Below are positions 32,770 through 37,199 of a stretch of 37,199 bases of DNA, piece after piece. Every line of letters starts with the position of its first letter. Position 1 is the first letter of the stretch. The notes below the pieces were generated by a model that worked only from the letters and a program-made list of their open reading frames with translations, made no database searches and was not told the origin of the DNA. The stretch is taken from the NCBI GenBank assembly GCA_003343565.1, contig QALA01000081.1, positions 1 through 37,199 on the forward strand. The letters run 5' to 3'. The position numbers and the translations under genes are program-made. The DNA is from Verrucomicrobiota bacterium. Its GTDB lineage: Bacteria > Verrucomicrobiota > Verrucomicrobiia > Opitutales > Intestinicryptomonadaceae.

Positions 32770-33588
32770 TTAACGTTTTAATTTGTCGAGGGTTTCTCCG
32801 TCAGCGTCTTTCCATTCGCTCCATCCGTTGGAACGCCGTCCAAGGACAATAGATGAGGCCGACGATACAGACGAAAAGATTTTATTAGATTGCAATATGT
32901 AATGATCTCCGGACTTTTTTAGAGTTCCGTCTTGTATTAGGGTATCTCTCAGGGGAAAAGACTTTGTTCCCTTATGCAGTTCCAAGCTGCATTTGGCGCC
33001 TTTGTATAACATGAAACCGTCTTCGAGATATTCGCCCTCGCCTATATTACCGTATTTGTCCTTGCATATAAAGACTGAGGCGGATTGAGTCTCCTTTATT
33101 TGGAAACATTTTAGTCCAAGAGTGGAAAGTAAAATTTCAATGGTATTTATATAATATTGCAGATCTGAAATTGCGGGATTGGGCAACTTGGGACATTTGG
33201 GAATCTGTTTGTTTTCCACCAACGTAGACATTTCCAAGTCAACCGCCTTTTTTATAAAATAATGTTCAAGATAACTATTATGGGCGTCATTAAAGCCGTT
33301 GTTGTCGTTTAACTTTATCGCGAATATTACGTTCCAAAAGTCCTTATTTTTGTCGTGCTTGGAAACTCTGGATTTTATGTTGCCTTTGCCTATGTATATT
33401 TCAGGCTTTTCTATTTTTAAACTATCCACCAAGATATAAATTCCATTAAAATCCAAGATTTTTTTGTTTTCGGATAACATTGCTCTTGGAATTTGAAGAA
33501 TTTCAATTTTGTCCGTAGTAATAGTCGCCTGCTTTACGGATTTGGGATCGCCATCCGGCAAATATATCTGAATAGTCTTACCTGGCAT
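32770..33588 (-). CDS. GIY-YIG nuclease-like protein with DUF4357 domain
   Basis: This 272-residue protein has a GIY-YIG-like fold at about 45-115 (NGIYILVDSLK and then EIYIGKGNIKSRVSKH, with F and W residues following). At the C-terminus there is a DUF4357 domain recognisable from IVLGRRSNGWSEWKDADG. Proteins of this build commonly accompany type I restriction loci. Their role is unproven; a nuclease or DNA-binding accessory is likely. It is transcribed in the same direction as hsdM but 665 bp away, so probably on its own. The start at 33588 has no clear ribosome site. It lies directly downstream of tRNA-Arg. Confidence 0.78.
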   Translation of the reverse strand: MPGKTIQIYLPDGDPKSVKQATITTDKIEILQIPRAMLSENKKILDFNGIYILVDSLKIEKPEIYIGKGNIKSRVSKHDKNKDFWNVIFAIKLNDNNGFNDAHNSYLEHYFIKKAVDLEMSTLVENKQIPKCPKLPNPAISDLQYYINTIEILLSTLGLKCFQIKETQSASVFICKDKYGNIGEGEYLEDGFMLYKGAKCSLELHKGTKSFPLRDTLIQDGTLKKSGDHYILQSNKIFSSVSSASSIVLGRRSNGWSEWKDADGETLDKLKR

Positions 33589-33607
33589 ATTAAGAAAAAC
33601 TTACCCG

Positions 33608-33679
33608 CGCCCCCACGAGGAATCGAACCTCGATTTGGCGTTTAGGAAACGCTCGTTCTATCCGTTGAACTACAGGGGC
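33608..33679 (-). tRNA. tRNA-Arg (anticodon CCT)
   Basis: On the minus strand the acceptor strand GCCCCTG (33673-33679) pairs with TGGGGGC (33609-33615). The D arm has GTTC/GAAC. The anticodon loop TTCCTAA carries CCT, and the T arm CGAGG/CCTCG encloses TTCGATT. G is the discriminator and CCA is not encoded. The 3' end faces the AT-rich island, so this tRNA is the probable integration site. Confidence 0.92.
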
Positions 33680-34041
33680 GGGCTAAAAAAATTATGAGAC
33701 GGAAATTATGAGACCAGACGACGGGTCGAAAGTCAACCATATTTCAAGTTCTAACGCGTATTACGGTCTTTTTGCCCGTTTGTCTATTTGCGCTTTCTTT
33801 TAAAATATAGGAAAATGTCTTAGGAAATGTTTTGCCAGAATTTAGCGGAGGGAATTTTGTAGAAATATAGCGGGTATATCTATTGTTTCAACTTCCCGAT
33901 AGGCAAAATATGCGCAGTAATTTCGGATTTCCAAAGTTTGGCCGTGTCGGCATTCTTTTCTTGAACAAATAGAGGCCTTGATTGTCTAAACTAATTGAAG
34001 AATCCGACAGGGGGTCGGAGAGAATTTTAACACTAAAAATT
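33680..34041. other. Spacer between tRNA-Arg and the PepSY-like gene
   Basis: AAATTATGAGAC occurs twice with a 14-bp period (33689-33700 and 33703-33714). TTGAAC (33961) with TCTAAA (33985) is a weak promoter for the plus-strand gene. TCCGAC/GTCGGA (34003-34008 and 34014-34019) forms a small hairpin in its leader. No gene is seen. Confidence 0.45.
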
Positions 34042-34485
34042 ATGAAAAAATTATCGGCAATATTATTCGCGTTATTAACGCTGTCCGCAGCAACGGCGTC
34101 GGCTTCGGACAAGATTATAGATTTCTCGGCCCTGCCGCAGCCCGCCCAGCAATTCGTAAGCGCGAATTTCAAAGACAAAAAGGTGGCGATAGTAAAAGCG
34201 GATACGAGTTTCTTCGGCATGGTCACCGACGGCTACGATGTCGTATTTTCCGACGGCGCGGAGATAGAATTTGCCACCGACGGAAATTGGAAGGAAGTTT
34301 CGGCAAAAACGTCGTTTGTTCCTAACAGCGTAGTTCCCGACCAGATTCTTGCCTACATCAAGCAGCATTTCAATTCTTCGCCAGTAGTTCAAATTGAGAA
34401 AAAGCGCTACGGTTATAAAGTCGAATTGGCTTCCAAGCAGGAATTGAAATTCAACAAGCAATTTGTATTTCTCGGTCTCGACTGA
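34042..34485 (+). CDS. PepSY-like small exported protein
   Basis: This 147-residue protein has a signal peptide (KKLSAILFALLTLSAATASAS). Two repeats of a PepSY-like unit follow: LPQPAQQFVSANFKDKKV, ending in YDVVFSDGAEIEF, and VPDQILAYIKQHFNSSPV, ending in YKVELASKQELKF. This is the PepSY-like (PF11396) layout of small periplasmic proteins of unknown function, common in Bacteroidota and Verrucomicrobiota. The start at 34042 begins the signal peptide. No ribosome site is visible. The gene stands alone, with a small hairpin in its leader. Confidence 0.8.
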   Translation: MKKLSAILFALLTLSAATASASDKIIDFSALPQPAQQFVSANFKDKKVAIVKADTSFFGMVTDGYDVVFSDGAEIEFATDGNWKEVSAKTSFVPNSVVPDQILAYIKQHFNSSPVVQIEKKRYGYKVELASKQELKFNKQFVFLGLD

Positions 34486-35125
34486 CGGTAATTCCGTTTT
34501 CTGAAAGGCGTTTTTTTACTTTCGGATAGAATCTTTACGGCGGTACGCTTTTCTCTGTCAAGAGAGTTGCCCTGCCGTTTTTTTTTGGATTGGATTTGTC
34601 ACCGGCGTCGTTTCCCCCCCCGGCGCTGTCGCAGAAATCGCCGCATGAAAATTCGTAAAAGTTTTTTCATTCGGCGATATTTTTTTGGACTGTCTTTATA
34701 TTATGAATATCCTCGAAAGGGGCGGCGTCTGTATTCGGTCCATCTTTAAGGCGCGTTGTGCGCTCAACTCCATTTTTCTCTCTATGGACGTTGTTTAGGC
34801 GATGGAATTTTTGGATTGCCGCCGAATTTCGGGGCTAACCTGCAAATAGGGAAATCTTTATTGCGGGCGAATATCCTAAAAATGATTGTGATTTAACTTC
34901 GCTTGTAAAATTTGTCGGGTATTGCGCAAATCCGATTAATTGTTATTAGCGGAGTCGGAAGGCCGATTTTTTATGAACATTCGCGAAGAAAATTTAGGTT
35001 TTCCGATATTTTTTAACTGCCTTGCCGTAATAAAATCCGCATATCGAGGTAGGTGTTCTGCGCGGCGGCGGATAAAATATTTTCGTTTGCGGCGAATAAG
35101 AAAGACTCTTTGAGATGTAGGATAC

Positions 35126-35155
35126 AATGTCCGTAATGAATTTTCGTCGGACATT
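35126..35155. repeat. 8-bp inverted repeat
   Basis: AATGTCCG and CGGACATT are perfect arms around a 14-base loop. This may be a hairpin or a regulator site. No gene lies next to it. Confidence 0.5.
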
Positions 35156-35503
35156 AAGGCGAAAATGGAATATTGCGAACTTGACCAGCTCCTGGCGCAA
35201 TGGGTTTTTTACGGATAAGTTTGGCCAAAATAGCGGGATTTTTTAAAAGTTAATTTATTATTATTGGTTTTGAAATAATTAAAAATATGTCATGGTAGGG
35301 CGGGTGTTCCGAAGGGGGACGACCGCGGGGGAAAATCTGTGTTTCAAGAATCGTTGCGCTTTCGCCGCGGTTTCCCTTCATATTTTGGACGTTCGGGTAT
35401 TAGGGTTAATGACATTTTTGTACATGGGCGCATAAGAAACAAGGCAACGGTAGGATTGGATAGAAAAAAGATAGAATAAGGTCTTCTGAAGGCGAAAAAA
35501 ACG

Positions 35504-35518
35504 CGTACAATTTGTACG
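35504..35518. repeat. 7-bp inverted repeat upstream of the flavodoxin-like gene
   Basis: CGTACAA-T-TTGTACG is a perfect dyad 226 bp before the flavodoxin-like ATG. It could be an operator; the regulator is not known. Confidence 0.45.
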
Positions 35519-35744
35519 GCTTTGGAAGGCGGCGGATAATCTTCTTCGGAGTTTAAAAATCGGATTTGCGCTTTAAATCAACGTCGGGAAATATTTGAAC
35601 AAAATAAACTCGCATTGGGATAGGGGAATTTGTCCCGGAGGAGGATTTTCGTCTGCGGCTTCGTTCTGTGGGGGATTTCCGTATGCTTTGCAAATAAACG
35701 AGCTCGGCTACAACGCGTTCGTCGCGTGTTCGCGTTTGAAAAAA

Positions 35745-36230
35745 ATGTTTTTCAAACGGGGAGTTTCGGCTGGGAGAATATTGGTGGCCTATTATTCGGC
35801 GGGGGCTTCGGCGGAGTCCTTCGCGCGGAAAATCTTTGCCGATTCGAGTTGCGATTTCGTCGGAATAAGGCCCAAACGTCCGTATCCGGGCGAATACGGG
35901 GAACGCATAGAGAGATATTCCTGCGAAAACAGAATCGGCCTGCTGCCGGAAATATGCGGCGTTTCGGGGAGAATGGAGGAATACGGGGAGGTGTATTTAC
36001 TCTGCCCGGCGTGTCTCGGATTCATACCGCCTCCGCTAAAGTCTTTTTTGTGCATGTACGACTTTTCGGGAAAAGTTTTGCGGTTGTTCTGTCTGTGCGC
36101 TCCCGAACGCCCTCCGGATTTCGCGCTGTCCGTGCGCAGGTTGTGCCCGCGGGCCGCGGTTGAAATATACTGCGCGCGCAGCGCAAATTTTGCCGCGCAT
36201 TGCCCGTATTCGATTCGGAGGAATCCTTAA
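35745..36230 (+). CDS. Divergent flavodoxin-like protein
   Basis: This 161-residue protein follows the flavodoxin order: RILVAYYSAGASAESFARKI for the first strand and phosphate loop, PYPGEY, then YLLCPACLGFIPPPLKSFL and YDFSGKVLRLFC, and LCPRAAVEIY near the end. The FMN-binding parts are poor. The usual TGNT loop reads AGAS, the PIWW segment reads PACLGF, and the Gly/Ser-rich loop after FC is missing. It may bind no flavin, or be a decaying gene. ATG 35745 is the best start, though a GTG about 40 bases later is possible. It converges on the AraC-type gene, with the two stop codons overlapping in TTAA, and AraC regulators of this type often control such redox genes. Confidence 0.6.
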   Translation: MFFKRGVSAGRILVAYYSAGASAESFARKIFADSSCDFVGIRPKRPYPGEYGERIERYSCENRIGLLPEICGVSGRMEEYGEVYLLCPACLGFIPPPLKSFLCMYDFSGKVLRLFCLCAPERPPDFALSVRRLCPRAAVEIYCARSANFAAHCPYSIRRNP

Positions 36231-37105
36231 GCCGAAACGTCCTGTTTGGGGGATATACCAAAGAGCCGCTTATATTCCCTGCTGAATTGCGTCGGGCTTT
36301 CGTATCCGACCGCGTAGGCCGCGCCGGCGACGGTCTGGTTTTCGGCAATCATGAGCCTTTTGGCTTCGTGCAGCCTCAAGTTTTTTTGATATTGTATCGG
36401 GCTTACCGAAGTCACTTTTCTGAAATGTCTGTGGAAAGTCGACGGCGCCATATTGACGTATTTTGCCAAATCCCCTATCTGAAACGGCCTTGAGAAATTC
36501 TCTTTGAGCCACTTTACTGCGCGGGTTATCTGGTTGCTTTGGGTTCCGATGGTGCAGAATTGGCGCACGTGCCTTCCCATGGGGCTTATCAGAAGGCGCG
36601 AGTAGATCTCGCGTATCGTTATGGGCGCAAGAATCGGAATTTCGTCCTTTCTGTCCAGCAGTTCGACCAGCCGCAGGAATGCGCCCATCATGCCTTCGTC
36701 GGCATCGGCCGCGGCGAGTCCCTTGCAGAGGCCTTCGCCGTTTATTTTTTCGAGCGGCATTTCCGAGAGCATTTGCGTTATGACGCCTATGTCGAGATCG
36801 AGGGATACGGTTATGAGCGGCTTTTGCGGGCTGGCTTGTATCACATAACTCGTCCCCGGAACGTCGACTCCCGGCACGAGGCACTGGTTCTCGCGGTAGA
36901 CGGTCTCTTCCGAACCGACTACGGCCTTTTTGGCGCCCTGGAGCATCAGAATTACTTTGGGTTTGTAAATGCACTTTTCCGAACGCGCGCCGTCGTCCAC
37001 GCGATTCATGTAAAATCCCGCGATGTCCGTCGCGTAATATCCTGGTGCAGCGAGGCGTTTCAACGCCGCTTTTTTCAACTGTGCGCTTATTTTCGATATG
37101 CTCAT
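36227..37105 (-). CDS. AraC-type transcriptional regulator
   Basis: This 292-residue protein has an AraC-type N-terminal sensing domain (PKVILMLQGAKKAVVG; VPGVDVPGTSYVIQASPQKP), as in the YqhC subgroup (PF06719). Two helix-turn-helix units follow at about 190-290 (AVKWLKENFSRPFQIGDLAK; VAGAAYAVGYESPTQFSREY and then KRLFGISP). It is full length. The start at 37105 has AAGGA six bases upstream and a good promoter at 37160-37188. YqhC-like regulators respond to aldehydes or redox stress and act on neighbouring oxidoreductase genes. The convergent flavodoxin-like gene is a possible target. The signal is unknown. Confidence 0.9.
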   Translation of the reverse strand: MSISKISAQLKKAALKRLAAPGYYATDIAGFYMNRVDDGARSEKCIYKPKVILMLQGAKKAVVGSEETVYRENQCLVPGVDVPGTSYVIQASPQKPLITVSLDLDIGVITQMLSEMPLEKINGEGLCKGLAAADADEGMMGAFLRLVELLDRKDEIPILAPITIREIYSRLLISPMGRHVRQFCTIGTQSNQITRAVKWLKENFSRPFQIGDLAKYVNMAPSTFHRHFRKVTSVSPIQYQKNLRLHEAKRLMIAENQTVAGAAYAVGYESPTQFSREYKRLFGISPKQDVSA

Positions 37106-37159
37106 AATCGGTCCTTGTTTGTGGTGCGAAAAGGCGAAAATAAAATTTCTTTAAAAGTA

Positions 37160-37188
37160 ATATTACAAATAAAAGCCGGTTTAGTCAA
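37160..37188 (-). promoter_or_regulatory. Promoter of the AraC-type gene
   Basis: On the minus strand TTGACT (37183-37188) is followed after exactly 17 bases by TAATAT (37160-37165). This is close to the sigma-70 consensus, and the start would fall near 37153, leaving a leader of about 48 bases before the ATG. Confidence 0.65.
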
Positions 37189-37199
37189 GTCCGTCATGG

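Larger units (their letters stand above)
34486..35744. other. Long gene-poor stretch
   Basis: About 1.26 kb has no frame I can support. It contains a run of eight C at 34614-34621 and two inverted repeats, at 35126-35155 and 35504-35518. The part before 34560 may include a terminator for the PepSY-like gene, but no strong stem is seen. The right half should hold the promoter of the flavodoxin-like gene. Confidence 0.5.

Noticed and set aside
34614..34621. Run of eight C
   Set aside because: A homopolymer with no gene around it. It could be a sequencing length error and offers no evidence of phase variation.
1..37199. CRISPR arrays, insertion sequences and integrases
   Set aside because: No regularly spaced repeats, transposase motifs or tyrosine/serine recombinase motifs were seen on either strand.

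Overview
The window reads as a chromosomal segment of a Verrucomicrobiota bacterium, perhaps of the Opitutales/Puniceicoccales kind. That placement is an inference. It rests on a PEP-CTERM-sorted exported protein, a ThuA-like protein, large exported parallel beta-helix proteins, weak use of Shine-Dalgarno sites, and a GC-rich backbone with long gene-free spacers. No ribosomal RNA or marker gene is present to prove it.

Layout. 1-73 is tRNA-Ala(CGC) with a clear terminator. 984-9204 is a carbohydrate-flavoured accessory block: a DoxX membrane protein, a YjlB-type cupin divergent from a ThuA-like exported protein, and two large right-handed beta-helix proteins that are probably exported glycan-active enzymes. 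9363-21995 is an aryl-polyene-like type II fatty acid/polyketide cluster in two divergent operons separated by 49 bp that carry a 7+7 bp dyad. The minus operon encodes a GT2 glycosyltransferase, an MMPL/RND exporter, an LpxL-like acyltransferase, an acyl carrier protein, a KS fused to a chain-length-factor-like domain, a LolA-like carrier, a small exported protein and a second KS fused to a catalytically dead KS. The plus operon encodes a second ACP, a GcvT/YgfZ-fold protein and FabG. No dehydratase, AMP ligase, ammonia-lyase, thioesterase or phosphopantetheinyl transferase is present, so the set is incomplete or unusual. The GcvT-like protein is the least expected member.

22598-23482 encodes an exported cysteine peptidase of the IdeS/Mac type (family C66) with a C-terminal PEP-CTERM anchor. 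Immediately after its stop codon the composition turns AT-rich and a roughly 10-kb island runs to tRNA-Arg(CCT) at 33608-33679. On the minus strand, in transcription order, the island holds a GIY-YIG/DUF4357 protein, then hsdM, a two-helix membrane protein of unknown function, hsdS, a RelA/SpoT-fold nucleotidyltransferase and hsdR. Two decayed genes lie in its gaps: a frameshifted N-terminal fragment of a second hsdR (26845-27020) between the RelA/SpoT gene and hsdR, and a frameshifted T5orf172-type nuclease fragment (23488-23675) at the left edge. The island therefore appears to be a type I restriction locus that has swapped parts and taken in a possible alarmone or toxin enzyme plus a membrane partner. 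No integrase was seen.

The right end has a PepSY-like small exported protein, a 1.26-kb gene-poor stretch with two dyads, and a convergent pair: a divergent flavodoxin-like protein and an AraC-type regulator whose promoter is easy to read.
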